A stretch of 23,762 bases of DNA from Betaproteobacteria bacterium TMED41 (GCA_002167365.1 NHCU01000004.1:1-23762), one strand, 5' to 3'; counted from the first letter of the stretch, positions 7,214 to 16,498 are shown. Made by a program: numbers and translations. The notes: generated by a model not told the origin, from the letters alone.

Positions 7214-7230
7214 TTGGCATATTCATTGCT
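7214..7230 (+). promoter_or_regulatory. Sigma-54 promoter of the flgB-flgL operon
   Basis: TTGGCATATTCATTGCT fits TGGCA(C/T)-N5-TTGCW at every key position. Transcription would start near 7242, 27 bases upstream of the flgB ATG. No later promoter was recognised until the one ahead of fliD, so this element probably drives flgB through flgJ and possibly flgK-flgL. Confidence 0.88.
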
Positions 7231-7268
7231 TTTTCAAACTTAGGAAAAACTACTTATTAGGATTAGCA

Positions 7269-7652
7269 ATGGAATTTCTTGATCGAGTTATGGGTATACA
7301 TGAACCGGCCTTACGAGTTCGAAATAAAAGGTTAGAGGTTTTATCAAGGAATATTGCCAATGTTGATACGCCCAGGTTTAAGGCAAGGGATATTGACTTC
7401 AAGGAGATTTTGGGTGGAGTAAAGGGTACTGAAATGAAGGCAACAAATTCAAGACATTATCCAACTTCAGTTGAGTATAAAAATTCAGGACTTCTGTACA
7501 GACTACCATTCAATGCTTCCCCTGATGGAAATACAGTTGAGATGAGTGTTGAACAAGCCCAATTTGGTAAGGCAGCAACTGATTATCAAGCAACTCTTCA
7601 ATTTTTAGAGGGAAGAGTTTCTGGAGTTAAGAAAGCACTAAGAGCCGAATAA
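7269..7652 (+). CDS. flgB: FlgB, proximal rod protein
   Basis: FlgB forms part of the proximal rod and is exported by the flagellar type III system. The product is 127 aa (E. coli 138). The flagellar rod motif is at about residues 24-44 (LSRNIANVDTPRFKARDIDF), and the C-terminal helix ends YQATLQFLEGRVSGVKKALR, as in FlgB. There is no signal peptide. The ATG has an AGGA site 7 bases upstream. First gene after the sigma-54 promoter at 7214-7230, followed 14 bases later by flgC. Confidence 0.96.
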   Translation: MEFLDRVMGIHEPALRVRNKRLEVLSRNIANVDTPRFKARDIDFKEILGGVKGTEMKATNSRHYPTSVEYKNSGLLYRLPFNASPDGNTVEMSVEQAQFGKAATDYQATLQFLEGRVSGVKKALRAE

Positions 7653-7666
7653 AAAGGAAAATTAAT

Positions 7667-8092
7667 ATGTCACTAGACAGAATTTTTGGAATTGCAGGAA
7701 CCGCACTAAATGCGCAGTTGACCAGAATGAATTTAACTGCCTCAAATCTTGCCAATCAAGGAACAGTTAACACTACTGAAAACGAAGCATTTAGAGCTAA
7801 AAGACCAGTTTTCAAAGCGATTCTCAATGAAAAAATGGCAACTCCCGGAGCACCATACGTTGGAGGAGTAAAGGTTGACAGAATTATAGATACGATCGCG
7901 CCACCTCCCAAGGTTTATGACCCTAGTAGCCCATTGGCAGATGAGAAAGGCTACGTTTACATGTCAAATGTAAATGAAGTTACTGAAATGGTTGAAATGA
8001 TGGCCTCAGCTCGTGCCTATCAGAACAATGTCGAGGTAGTTAACACTGCTCGACAACTAATCATGAAAACATTAGAAATTACAAGAGCGTAG
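7667..8092 (+). CDS. flgC: FlgC, proximal rod protein
   Basis: FlgC polymerises with FlgB and FlgF in the proximal rod. It is 141 aa (E. coli 134). The N-terminal helix carries TASNLANQGT (24-33). The rest shows YVGGVKVDRI, the conserved stretch GYVYMSNVNEVTEMVEMMAS and the C-terminal ARAYQNNVEVVNTARQLI typical of FlgC. The ATG follows AAGGAAAATTAAT. Tightly placed between flgB and flgD (11 bases). Confidence 0.97.
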   Translation: MSLDRIFGIAGTALNAQLTRMNLTASNLANQGTVNTTENEAFRAKRPVFKAILNEKMATPGAPYVGGVKVDRIIDTIAPPPKVYDPSSPLADEKGYVYMSNVNEVTEMVEMMASARAYQNNVEVVNTARQLIMKTLEITRA

Positions 8093-8103
8093 GAGTTTAA
8101 AAG

Positions 8104-8931
8104 ATGACTATTACTGCGTCTGAATTTCAAATGCCAGGTGGCATTGAAACATATGAAGATTACAAAAAAGCACAAGCTGCTCCCAAATATTATGAAAGTA
8201 GTGCTGATGTAAATGGTGAGATGGGTCAGCAGGAGTTTCTTTTGCTATTCACAACTCAATTACAAAACCAAAACCCGCTCGATCCAATGAAAAATGAGGA
8301 ATTTGTTGCCCAGCTGGCTCAGTTTTCACAGTTAGAGGCAACAACAACTATGGCTGCTGACCTAAGAGGGTTAACTGGATCTTTACAAAAAGAGAGAATG
8401 ATGACGGGTGCCTCACTCATCGGAAAAAAAGTTCAGGTACCAGATGGACCCGCAATGCTAGAGCAAGGTAAATCGATTTCAGGGGTTTTGGCTTTGGATA
8501 GTCAAAATGGTGCCGAGAGTATTGTTTTGAATGTTTATGATGTAAATGGTAAATCCGTCCGTTCTATTCCCTATGGCCGTCAAGCCCCTGGTGATTTCAC
8601 AGTTACTTGGGATGGAAAAAATGATACGGGCCAACAAATGCCTGACGGACAGTACAGTGTAATCGCAGCAGTTAGAGGTTATGACGGATCGAACACTACA
8701 CTTCCAATTAGCACACCATCGGTAATAACTGCTGTTACGTACAATGCTCAATTTGATGATTTGGTTTTGGAAGTAGCCAATGGAGCAACTGTTAACTTTA
8801 GTCAAGTTAAAAGAATTGATGCTGGGCCCTCTTCACAACAATCTAAACAACAACCAGATTTAGATGATTTCACTTCAAAAAGTGAAAGTGAAAGTGAGAG
8901 AGAACAGACTGATGAGAGCTTGGCGAAATAG
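8104..8931 (+). CDS. flgD: FlgD, hook-cap (scaffold) protein with Ser/Glu-rich C-terminal tail
   Basis: FlgD caps the growing hook and guides FlgE polymerisation. The product is 275 aa (E. coli 231). The N-terminal export and cap segment is clear: QQEFLLLFTTQLQNQNPLDP (42-61), then EEFVAQLAQFSQLEA. The core has the FlgD Ig/Tudor-like region with GDFTVTWDGKNDTGQQMPDG and the V.Y....D.VLEV.NG ending. An extra tail of about 35 residues after VKRIDAG is rich in Ser, Glu and Gln and is encoded partly by a short AGTGAA repeat (about 8881-8898); this tail is not part of the usual domain. ATG with TAGGAG about 8 bases upstream. Confidence 0.95.
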   Translation: MTITASEFQMPGGIETYEDYKKAQAAPKYYESSADVNGEMGQQEFLLLFTTQLQNQNPLDPMKNEEFVAQLAQFSQLEATTTMAADLRGLTGSLQKERMMTGASLIGKKVQVPDGPAMLEQGKSISGVLALDSQNGAESIVLNVYDVNGKSVRSIPYGRQAPGDFTVTWDGKNDTGQQMPDGQYSVIAAVRGYDGSNTTLPISTPSVITAVTYNAQFDDLVLEVANGATVNFSQVKRIDAGPSSQQSKQQPDLDDFTSKSESESEREQTDESLAK

Positions 8932-8988
8932 ATTGTAATGACGATTTTTTTTATTTTTTTATAAACTTTTTTTCTGGAGAGTTAGACC

Positions 8989-11900
8989 ATGTCCTTTTAC
9001 ACCTCACTGACAGGGCTAAACGCTGCAACAGCAGCACTTAGTGTTACAAGTAACAATATTGCAAATACCGGTACAACCGGTTTCAAACGTTCTCGAGCAG
9101 ACTTTGGTGATATTTTTGCAACATCACCTCTGCAGAAAGCCTCATCTGTAATTGGTCAGGGAGTTGCTTTGAAACAAGTATCTCAGGAATTTAGTCAAGG
9201 AAACATTGAATTTTCTGCAAATTCTCTAGATATTGCTATTACTGGAGATGGTTTTTTCCCGCTTAAATCTCCCGATGGTCTTCAGGATATTTACACACGA
9301 AACGGCACCATGCTCCTAGATGATTCTTTTGCAGTTGTCAATTCAGCAGGCCAGTTCCTACAAGCCGCAACCGTTGACAGTAACGGAAAAGCTGATTTGG
9401 ATGCCCTTCAAAAGTTAATCATACCTAGATCAACTGCTGGGGATGCGGTTGAAACCACTCTTGTCGATTTGGCATTAAATGTTCCAGCCGATGGAACAGT
9501 GATAACTAATGCATTTGATAAAGCTGACCCAGCAACTTATAACCTAACAACGGCAGTTACTGTATTTGATGCAGGTGGAAATGAGTATTTAGCCACAATT
9601 TATTATCAAAAAACCAAACGTGCTACCCCAGATGACCCTACAAATAAATGGCAAACTCATGTTTTTATTGGTGAAACAAAATTAGAGGAATTATTAATTC
9701 AAGCTACAGATTCTAAAGGCGAGGAATTATATGTAAACAAGTACGGAGAAATACGTTCTGAAAATGGCAACCCTCCAATACCTCCAGAGGATATTGCTAG
9801 AGGAATTACAAAGCTCTTTAATATTGATGATCTTAAGAATAAAAAAGATTCTGTACCGGCAACGGCTTCATCAGGAGCAATCCCTGACAGTTTAACCAAT
9901 GCTTGGAAAAATGGTTTTAATGTACCAGCCAAGTTAACTGAGTTATTAGCAGCAATAAATACTGAAGAATCGACCCAGTACAAGGGGGTTACAAATCAGT
10001 CTTCATTACAATTTACATTAAATGTTGATAATTCCATTGAACCTGCAATTATTGATATGTCATTTCTTAATGAACTCGGTGCCGACAAACTTAAAGAATA
10101 TACCGGTGTTGATATGGCTCGAGAGATGACCAATCAAATAAACCGTGTTTATGGAGATCAAAGGTTTTTTGATTTTTCATCTTTAAAAGCAACTGATACT
10201 TCGACTACAGTTGATGTGTTCAAATTAACAGCAAATCAATCTGATCAAACACCAACTGAGGATGATGCAATAACAGTTTCTTTAACCGAGAAAAGAACAG
10301 GTAATGATCCTCAACAAGGGATATTTGGAGATTTTACTCAAATTACTCAAGAGGATGCAGTTACTGCTATACAGGCTCAAATAGATGAGGAAGCTTTTAG
10401 CAAAGGGTTAACAGCAGCAAATTTACAAGTGGCTGCTGAGAGATTAGCTAATCTTCAAACCTGGTCTGGTGCCAGGTCCCAAAAATCAGATTTTCAAATC
10501 AGTGCATCCCAAACCTCTTTATTAGGTGAAGAAAATGCCAGATTGGCAGCTCTTGATTTACAAGTTGTAAATTATGCGGCTGATGCTGCCGAGCCTACCA
10601 GAGCAGAACGTCAGCTCCTTACAATAAGCCCGTTATCTGTCACAACGACAACACCTTCGGCCTCTGGAACTTTTACTATTGAAGACTCTGGAACTGTTGA
10701 AGCAACAGTTGATGTATCAACTTTGGAAGCTAAGTTTGGTCAAAGAACTGAGATCAATGTTGGTGGAGTAGCCACCTCTGCTAACACTACTGCTGGTATA
10801 TCTGAACGTGTGTTCATGACAGCGAGTGTAACTATGGGGGTTGCTGGTACTAACTACACAGTAGACTTACTGGGCGTAACAGCCAACACTTCTGCTATAA
10901 CAACAGCGGTTGTATCTGCTTTGGGAACTCAATCAGTGGGTACTGCAGTTACAACTTTTACTGTGCAAAATAATGATGATACAAATGCTACTGACGGAGC
11001 TGAAAGAGAGTTTCTAATCAATTCGGCTGGTACCGGATTTCAAATACAATTTATGAGGTCGGATAAAGCCTCAACTGTAACGTTTACTGACAACTTGGCT
11101 GATGGTATACCAATCTTTACAGCTGGAGGAACCTCTGCAGTAAGTACGACCATTACTGATACAAGAGATTACGATAATAATCAAAGTGCTACGAGTGTTG
11201 CTCGTGCTTCAATTGATGCATTAGTTGCAACTGGCAATTATGAGGAAGTTGGCGTTGCAAAGGCTCAACAGATAGATCTAACTACATTAACATCTATAGG
11301 CACTAGTTTAGCTCAAACAACCTTGACGTTTACTTTACCGACAACAAGCTTAAACAATGGTGGTTCTGTATCGGTTACTGGCTATAGTGCAGCCATTAGT
11401 CAAGAGGCTTTGGCAAGATTAGTCATCGATAGAATAATTGAAAATGATTTGGCTGAGGAAGTTGCAGCATTCAAAAAAACCAAAAAAGATGGAGATGGCA
11501 ACGAGCAAAGACAAATAGTGGATTTAGGAAATGGAAAAATTCAATTCAAGTTTTTAACTACTGAAACAACAGTTGGAGATATAACAATTAAAGACCAGTC
11601 TAATGCTCCTGTCGGAACTAATGGAGGAGCAGAGGGTGGAGCAACTGACACTATATTTACGTCTCAAGAATACAAAGCATCTACATTTGATACTCCGACG
11701 TACCCAGATGCAGCCACTGCAAAACGGCAAATACTTGATAATGATGATGGAACATACACACTTCAATTTTTGACGGCCGATGAAGATAAAAATCCTCTGA
11801 CTTCGACCATCTCTGATGGGGTGAGCATGACAGTAAATTCTGCTCAAATTCAGAGTTATCAGGTAACTAAGCCTGAAATACAAACCCTTACTTTTACCGC

Positions 11901-14178
11901 TCCAGCCAATCCAATTACTTTAAGTAAGAAAGTCACAATTGGAGGACAAGAAGTAACAATAGCCCCTGCTGCTGGCCAAGCATCAATAGAAACAGCTTCT
12001 GATGTAGCCACTTTTATGGCAACAGCCTTAGGAGATCGTTATCCTGACGCCGATATTTCAGCAACTGCCGCTCCTGCGGGTTCAGTGGTTATGAATTTCG
12101 TACTTGATGATGGAGACATCGACCTATTTACTCTTGTTGATACTGAGGCTTCAGGAATCACCATGACTGTAAATCAAGTTCAAGATTATTTTAATACTGC
12201 TGATTTAACAGAAAGAGATTTTGCTAGACAAGTTGCAGAATCAGTTGCACCAATCCATGTGGCCGCAAGACTAGCACTGGAAAACAAAGGCGACAAAAAT
12301 GATGTTTTAGCTGCAATTAACACTGCAGTTGCGAGTCAAAATGTAGGAAATGCTTATTATAATAATGTTGCTACTATTCAAGCTGCGGCGTCAAGTGAAG
12401 CAGGTAAATCGTCTGCTACTGGATTGTCTGTTTATCTATCGGTTCTAAATAATGGAACAGGTATTCAAAGAGCTGCAGTTCAAGCCTATTCAAAAAGAGA
12501 TTCCACAAGTGCCACAGTTCTACAATCAATACGAGATGCAAAAGCATTGGCAGATAACGAAGCCAACACTTTAGTTACCCTTTCAAGTACCCAAGCTGGT
12601 CTTGCAACCTCAAGTTTGTTAACAGTTCAAGATTTTGTAACAGATACGTCTGGAACAAGTGACATAAATAGTTCTTCGGCAATATCAAGAGAAAATAGAT
12701 TTTTAAATATTAATGTTGGTTACAACGAGGTTGATGGTGGATTTTCATTTGGGGCAGCTCAAAATGATCAAATAAGTCTTCAATCTGCACAGGTTGCAAC
12801 TGAAAACGTATTATTTGGTCTTGGCTTGCAACCAACTGCCGTAGATGAGGAAACAGATTTATACGGAACAGGTTTTTACCCTAACGGAAACGAAATCAGA
12901 AATGCATCCGATCAGCGTTATGGCATTAAAGTTGAATTTAATGACACCACTAAGACGTTTAATGTAGCCTCTGGAACAACTGGGGATACTTCAACGGTAA
13001 AAATCAGTGATGCAACGCCATTATCTAATTTGTTATTTGGTTTTGAAACTGCAAGGGCAGACTTGGTTGAACCAGCTGCTGTTGGACCTACACCTGTTGT
13101 GGAATCATCCAATGTGCCTCTTAGGGGCATTCTATCAACACCAGCAGTCTTACAAGGAACTTCAATTGGTATTAACTTAGATAATAAATTTGCAGTTGAT
13201 CCAAGAAATGATACTTTCGTTGTGACTGTCGATAATGTGACAGGGCTTATAAAAATGCCTAACAAGGCAGACTATAACATTGAGGAGTTTAGAGAACTTC
13301 TTGAGCAAAGGGTAAATGCTTTAGCGGATTCATTTGGTAGAACTGTTAATGGTGTTAGCGTTACAGTTCAAACCAATCCAGTTAATGGCACTCGTTTTTT
13401 TGAGTTTACAACTGGCACAACAGGGGACGCTTCATTCTTAAAGGTAAGTGGTCCAAGTATCTGGGGTTTGTCAGATTTAGAAAGTTCAAGAGGTGCTACA
13501 ACTGATTGGATTGAACCACCTCAAGCTACCGATGATGAGGGTTTCCCTCTCTATGTTGATAGAGATGGATTGGAAACTGCAAACCCAGGAGATTTCTCTG
13601 AAGAAGAAACAAGAGATTTATGGTCGCAAATCTTCTTTGACAAAGGGGAATTGACTTTTGACACTGCGGGAAATTTGTCTTCACCTCTGTCAGCTATAGA
13701 TTTTAAAAGCACCACAATTGGTGAATCAGGAGCGACTCTAAAATTTGCTGTTGACTATACTGGATCTACGCAGTTTTCAAATCCATTTGCAATTTTAGCC
13801 CAAAGCCAAAATGGTAAACCTGAGGGTGATTTAATTGGACTTGATATTGGCGACGATGGTTTGGTTAGTGCTAACTATTCTAATGGTAGTCAAAAAAATC
13901 TAGCAAAAGTTGTAATTGCAAACTTCGCTAATGCAACAGGATTGAGGCAGATTGGTGATGCTAGTTATTTTGCAACATCGAAGTCAGGTTCAGTTACCTT
14001 GGGTGAAGCTGGAACTGCTGGTTTTGGCACGGTTCGTGCTGGTGCTAGAGAGAGAGCGAATGTTGATTTAACTAAGGAATTAATTGAGTTGATTACCAAC
14101 CAAAGAAATTTCCAAGCTAATGCAAAAGCAATTGAAACCAACAATACATTAACTCAGGCAATTATTAACATTCGATAA
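8989..14178 (+). CDS. flgE: FlgE, giant flagellar hook protein
   Basis: FlgE polymerises into the hook that joins rod and filament. This copy is 1729 aa; E. coli FlgE is 402. The ends are typical. The N-terminal D0/D1 has SNNIANTGTTGFKRSRADF (21-39), ISL-type D1 text and GDGFF (86-90). The C-terminus has GELTFDTAGNLSSP (about 1552), then KVVIANFANATGL and RERANVDLTKELIELI, QRNFQANAK (1705-1713). Between them lies an insertion of well over 1000 residues, Thr/Ala/Ser/Asp-rich. It includes beta-type modules that look related (about 555-660, 770-870, 966-1065), two Ala-rich helical stretches (about 454-550 and 1071-1218) and a segment resembling the flagellar hook IN motif (about 1410-1488). I saw no cysteine in the whole chain. 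The frame is open throughout, and GGAGAG lies just before the ATG. The insert function is unknown. Confidence 0.95.
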   Translation: MSFYTSLTGLNAATAALSVTSNNIANTGTTGFKRSRADFGDIFATSPLQKASSVIGQGVALKQVSQEFSQGNIEFSANSLDIAITGDGFFPLKSPDGLQDIYTRNGTMLLDDSFAVVNSAGQFLQAATVDSNGKADLDALQKLIIPRSTAGDAVETTLVDLALNVPADGTVITNAFDKADPATYNLTTAVTVFDAGGNEYLATIYYQKTKRATPDDPTNKWQTHVFIGETKLEELLIQATDSKGEELYVNKYGEIRSENGNPPIPPEDIARGITKLFNIDDLKNKKDSVPATASSGAIPDSLTNAWKNGFNVPAKLTELLAAINTEESTQYKGVTNQSSLQFTLNVDNSIEPAIIDMSFLNELGADKLKEYTGVDMAREMTNQINRVYGDQRFFDFSSLKATDTSTTVDVFKLTANQSDQTPTEDDAITVSLTEKRTGNDPQQGIFGDFTQITQEDAVTAIQAQIDEEAFSKGLTAANLQVAAERLANLQTWSGARSQKSDFQISASQTSLLGEENARLAALDLQVVNYAADAAEPTRAERQLLTISPLSVTTTTPSASGTFTIEDSGTVEATVDVSTLEAKFGQRTEINVGGVATSANTTAGISERVFMTASVTMGVAGTNYTVDLLGVTANTSAITTAVVSALGTQSVGTAVTTFTVQNNDDTNATDGAEREFLINSAGTGFQIQFMRSDKASTVTFTDNLADGIPIFTAGGTSAVSTTITDTRDYDNNQSATSVARASIDALVATGNYEEVGVAKAQQIDLTTLTSIGTSLAQTTLTFTLPTTSLNNGGSVSVTGYSAAISQEALARLVIDRIIENDLAEEVAAFKKTKKDGDGNEQRQIVDLGNGKIQFKFLTTETTVGDITIKDQSNAPVGTNGGAEGGATDTIFTSQEYKASTFDTPTYPDAATAKRQILDNDDGTYTLQFLTADEDKNPLTSTISDGVSMTVNSAQIQSYQVTKPEIQTLTFTAPANPITLSKKVTIGGQEVTIAPAAGQASIETASDVATFMATALGDRYPDADISATAAPAGSVVMNFVLDDGDIDLFTLVDTEASGITMTVNQVQDYFNTADLTERDFARQVAESVAPIHVAARLALENKGDKNDVLAAINTAVASQNVGNAYYNNVATIQAAASSEAGKSSATGLSVYLSVLNNGTGIQRAAVQAYSKRDSTSATVLQSIRDAKALADNEANTLVTLSSTQAGLATSSLLTVQDFVTDTSGTSDINSSSAISRENRFLNINVGYNEVDGGFSFGAAQNDQISLQSAQVATENVLFGLGLQPTAVDEETDLYGTGFYPNGNEIRNASDQRYGIKVEFNDTTKTFNVASGTTGDTSTVKISDATPLSNLLFGFETARADLVEPAAVGPTPVVESSNVPLRGILSTPAVLQGTSIGINLDNKFAVDPRNDTFVVTVDNVTGLIKMPNKADYNIEEFRELLEQRVNALADSFGRTVNGVSVTVQTNPVNGTRFFEFTTGTTGDASFLKVSGPSIWGLSDLESSRGATTDWIEPPQATDDEGFPLYVDRDGLETANPGDFSEEETRDLWSQIFFDKGELTFDTAGNLSSPLSAIDFKSTTIGESGATLKFAVDYTGSTQFSNPFAILAQSQNGKPEGDLIGLDIGDDGLVSANYSNGSQKNLAKVVIANFANATGLRQIGDASYFATSKSGSVTLGEAGTAGFGTVRAGARERANVDLTKELIELITNQRNFQANAKAIETNNTLTQAIINIR

Positions 14179-14209
14179 AGGAATTTCTAAATTTTGAGAA
14201 AGTAAAAAA

Positions 14210-14980
14210 ATGGACAGGCTTATTTACACTTCATTGGCGGGAATTACAGAGCGAAGGCCTCAGCGACAGGCCCAGTCGAACGATTTGGCGAATGTTTCCA
14301 CTGTTGGGTTTAAAAAGAGTTTTGATCAGGCCTTAATCGCTATTAAAACAAGAGGTGATGGTTACGATACAAGAGTTCAGCCTCAGGCAAGAACAACTGA
14401 TCAAATAAATCTTGCTCCAGGTCCAAGAATGGTAACTAATAAGGCGCTTGACATTGCGATGGATAACAAAACTGTTATGGGGGTTCAGGCTCCAAATGGA
14501 GAACTTGCTTTTACGCGACGTGGTGATTTAAGAATTAATAATAGCGGAATCCTAGAAAATGGCCAGGGGCACATAGTATTAAATGAGGATAGCGAACCAA
14601 TAAGCGTTCCATTGGGATTCAAGATTGAAATTACTAGAGATGGAAATGTAACCGCAACAGATACAGATGCAATAGGAGTCGCTGCTCCCATACCTCTTGC
14701 TCAAATTTTGATCAGGGAGGCAAAAGATGCATTTTTGGTTCGTAGAGAAGACGGACTTTTCAAAGCAATTGGAGAGGATGTTGCTCCAAATGGAGACTTT
14801 GAAAGTGGGGAAATCGTACCTTCGCTCACTGCAGGAGTTTTGGAAGGTAGTAATGTCAATCCAATTAGAGCAATGATTGCTTTAATTGAGCATCAAAGAG
14901 ATTTTGAGGAACAAATTAAATTTATCAAAGAAGCAAAATCAATTGATGAATCAGGCAACACAATGATGAAGCCTAGCTAA
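14210..14980 (+). CDS. flgF: FlgF, proximal rod protein
   Basis: FlgF is a rod subunit between FlgC and FlgG. The 256-aa product (E. coli 251) starts MDRLIYTSLAG, the usual FlgF opening, and has SNDLANVSTVGFKKSFDQ (23-40), where the family normally has a double Asn. The middle contains ALDIAMDNK, LAFTRRGDLRINNSGILENG and VPLGFKIEITRDGNV, and the C-terminus has LTAGVLEGSNVNPIRAMIAL. The ATG follows GAGAAAG about 7 bases upstream. It lies between flgE and flgG, the standard order. Confidence 0.95.
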   Translation: MDRLIYTSLAGITERRPQRQAQSNDLANVSTVGFKKSFDQALIAIKTRGDGYDTRVQPQARTTDQINLAPGPRMVTNKALDIAMDNKTVMGVQAPNGELAFTRRGDLRINNSGILENGQGHIVLNEDSEPISVPLGFKIEITRDGNVTATDTDAIGVAAPIPLAQILIREAKDAFLVRREDGLFKAIGEDVAPNGDFESGEIVPSLTAGVLEGSNVNPIRAMIALIEHQRDFEEQIKFIKEAKSIDESGNTMMKPS

Positions 14981-15002
14981 CTAATTATAAAGGGATAAAG
15001 AG

Positions 15003-15788
15003 ATGGATGCTTCACTTTGGATATCGAAAACAGGTTTAGATGCTCAACAAAAAAGAATGGGTGTCATTTCTAATAATTTGGCAAATGTCTCCACAACTGG
15101 TTTTAAAAGAGAACGAGCTGTTTTTGAGGATTTACTTTATCAGAATATACGACAGGCAGGAGGACAAACTGGGGCAGATACGCAAGCTCCAATTGGATTG
15201 TTGCTTGGAACCGGCACGAGGGTTTTAGCAAACGAAAAAATTCACATTCAAGGCAACATTATCACAACTGAAAATGCCTTGGATTTAGCAATTGATGGTG
15301 ATGGTTTTTTTCAAATCGCTCAACAAGATGGAACAATTGCATACACAAGAGATGGAGGTTTTAAACTTTCAAACATTGGTCAACTTGTAACCGTTAATGG
15401 TGATTTACTTCAGCCAGTAATAACTCTACCTCCAAATACCTCAAGTGTGACGATCGGTAGAGATGGAATTGTCTCAGTAGAGTTATTCGCAGGCCAGGGG
15501 CAGCAAGTTCTGGGGCAAATACAAGTTGCCCGTTTTTTGAATAATGCCGGATTACAACCTATAGGATCTAACCTGTATAAGGAAACAATTGCAAGTGGAG
15601 TGCCAGCAGTATTGAATGCTGGGTTGGAAGGTGCTGGAATTATTCGTCAGGGTTCTTTGGAGGCCTCAAATGTCAATGTAGTTGAAGAAATGGTTAACAT
15701 GATTGAAACGCAAAGAGCGTACGAGGTTAATTCAAAGTCTATCTCAGCAACTGATGGAATGCTACGTTTCTTGAACAACAATTTATAA
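15003..15788 (+). CDS. flgG: FlgG, distal rod protein
   Basis: FlgG forms the distal rod that passes through the P and L rings. It is 261 aa (E. coli 260), almost exactly family length, with SNNLANVSTTGFKRERAVFE (23-42) and LLYQNIRQAGGQ. The core has LDLAIDGDGFFQI, YTRDGGFKLSNIGQLVTVNG and PVITLPPN, and the C-terminal end is QGSLEASNVNVVEEMVNMIE, TQRAYEVNSKSI. In contrast to FlgE and FlgK it carries no insertion. ATG preceded by AAAGGGATAAAGAG. Confidence 0.98.
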   Translation: MDASLWISKTGLDAQQKRMGVISNNLANVSTTGFKRERAVFEDLLYQNIRQAGGQTGADTQAPIGLLLGTGTRVLANEKIHIQGNIITTENALDLAIDGDGFFQIAQQDGTIAYTRDGGFKLSNIGQLVTVNGDLLQPVITLPPNTSSVTIGRDGIVSVELFAGQGQQVLGQIQVARFLNNAGLQPIGSNLYKETIASGVPAVLNAGLEGAGIIRQGSLEASNVNVVEEMVNMIETQRAYEVNSKSISATDGMLRFLNNNL

Positions 15789-15799
15789 ATGGAATTTGA

Positions 15800-16498
15800 A
15801 TGAAACTTCTATCTTTAAAAAAAATAATTTTTATGTTTTTGATGGTTTCGTACGTGATTTTTTTGTCATCATGTGCGACATCTTCAAAACAAAAAATTTT
15901 GCCTGACCCCGATTATGCCGCAGTTTTTCCGACAGTTAATCAAGATCCAAAACCTGTGACTGGTTCGCTTTATGATGGAGCAATGAGCGATAGCTGGTTC
16001 GGAAGAAGAACAGACTTCGAGGTTGGGGATATTGTTGTGGTCATCCTTGACGAAAAAATACAAGCTGATAGAACGCAAACAACCGATGTAAAAAGAGATA
16101 CCACAAATGAGGTTGCTGCTGGAGTACTAGGCAAATTACCAATCATTAAAAACAACATAGGTGGTCTGGATGTTGATGGTTCATCAATAACCAGCAACGG
16201 ATCTGGGACTGCTGGCCAAGAGGCTACTTTGCAAGGACAGATTTCCGTGACAGTAGTACAAATTTTACCAAACGGTAATTTGATTGTTAGGGGAGAGAAA
16301 AAATTAGAACTTTCCGAGGGTAGTGAGGTGATAAGAGTAGCTGGGATAGTGCGAACAGAGGATATTGCTCCAAATGGAACAGTATTTTCCAGAAGGTTAG
16401 CGAATGCTCAAATTTCCTACATAGGCAGTGGAGAGTTAGCCTCAGCAAATCGGGTTCCTTGGGGAACAGGACTTTTACTAAAATTTTGGCCATTTTAA
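15800..16498 (+). CDS. flgH: FlgH, flagellar L-ring lipoprotein
   Basis: FlgH forms the L ring in the outer membrane around the distal rod. The 232-aa product matches E. coli length. A lipoprotein signal peptide is clear: hydrophobic residues 9-22 followed by lipobox LSSC with Cys25 as the lipidated residue. The mature protein shows SLYDGAMSDSWFGRRTDFEV, GDIVVVILDEKIQADRTQTT, the export/ring motif GQISVTVVQILPNGNLIVRG, and an ending RVPWGTGLLLKFWPF close to the family consensus. ATG 11 bases after flgG. Directly abuts flgI. Confidence 0.97.
   Translation: MKLLSLKKIIFMFLMVSYVIFLSSCATSSKQKILPDPDYAAVFPTVNQDPKPVTGSLYDGAMSDSWFGRRTDFEVGDIVVVILDEKIQADRTQTTDVKRDTTNEVAAGVLGKLPIIKNNIGGLDVDGSSITSNGSGTAGQEATLQGQISVTVVQILPNGNLIVRGEKKLELSEGSEVIRVAGIVRTEDIAPNGTVFSRRLANAQISYIGSGELASANRVPWGTGLLLKFWPF

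Noticed and set aside
11554..11883. 109-codon minus-strand frame inside flgE (also 12918-13265)
   Set aside because: Shadow frames within a continuous coding region with strong flgE coding pattern; Cys- and Ser-rich nonsense-like composition.
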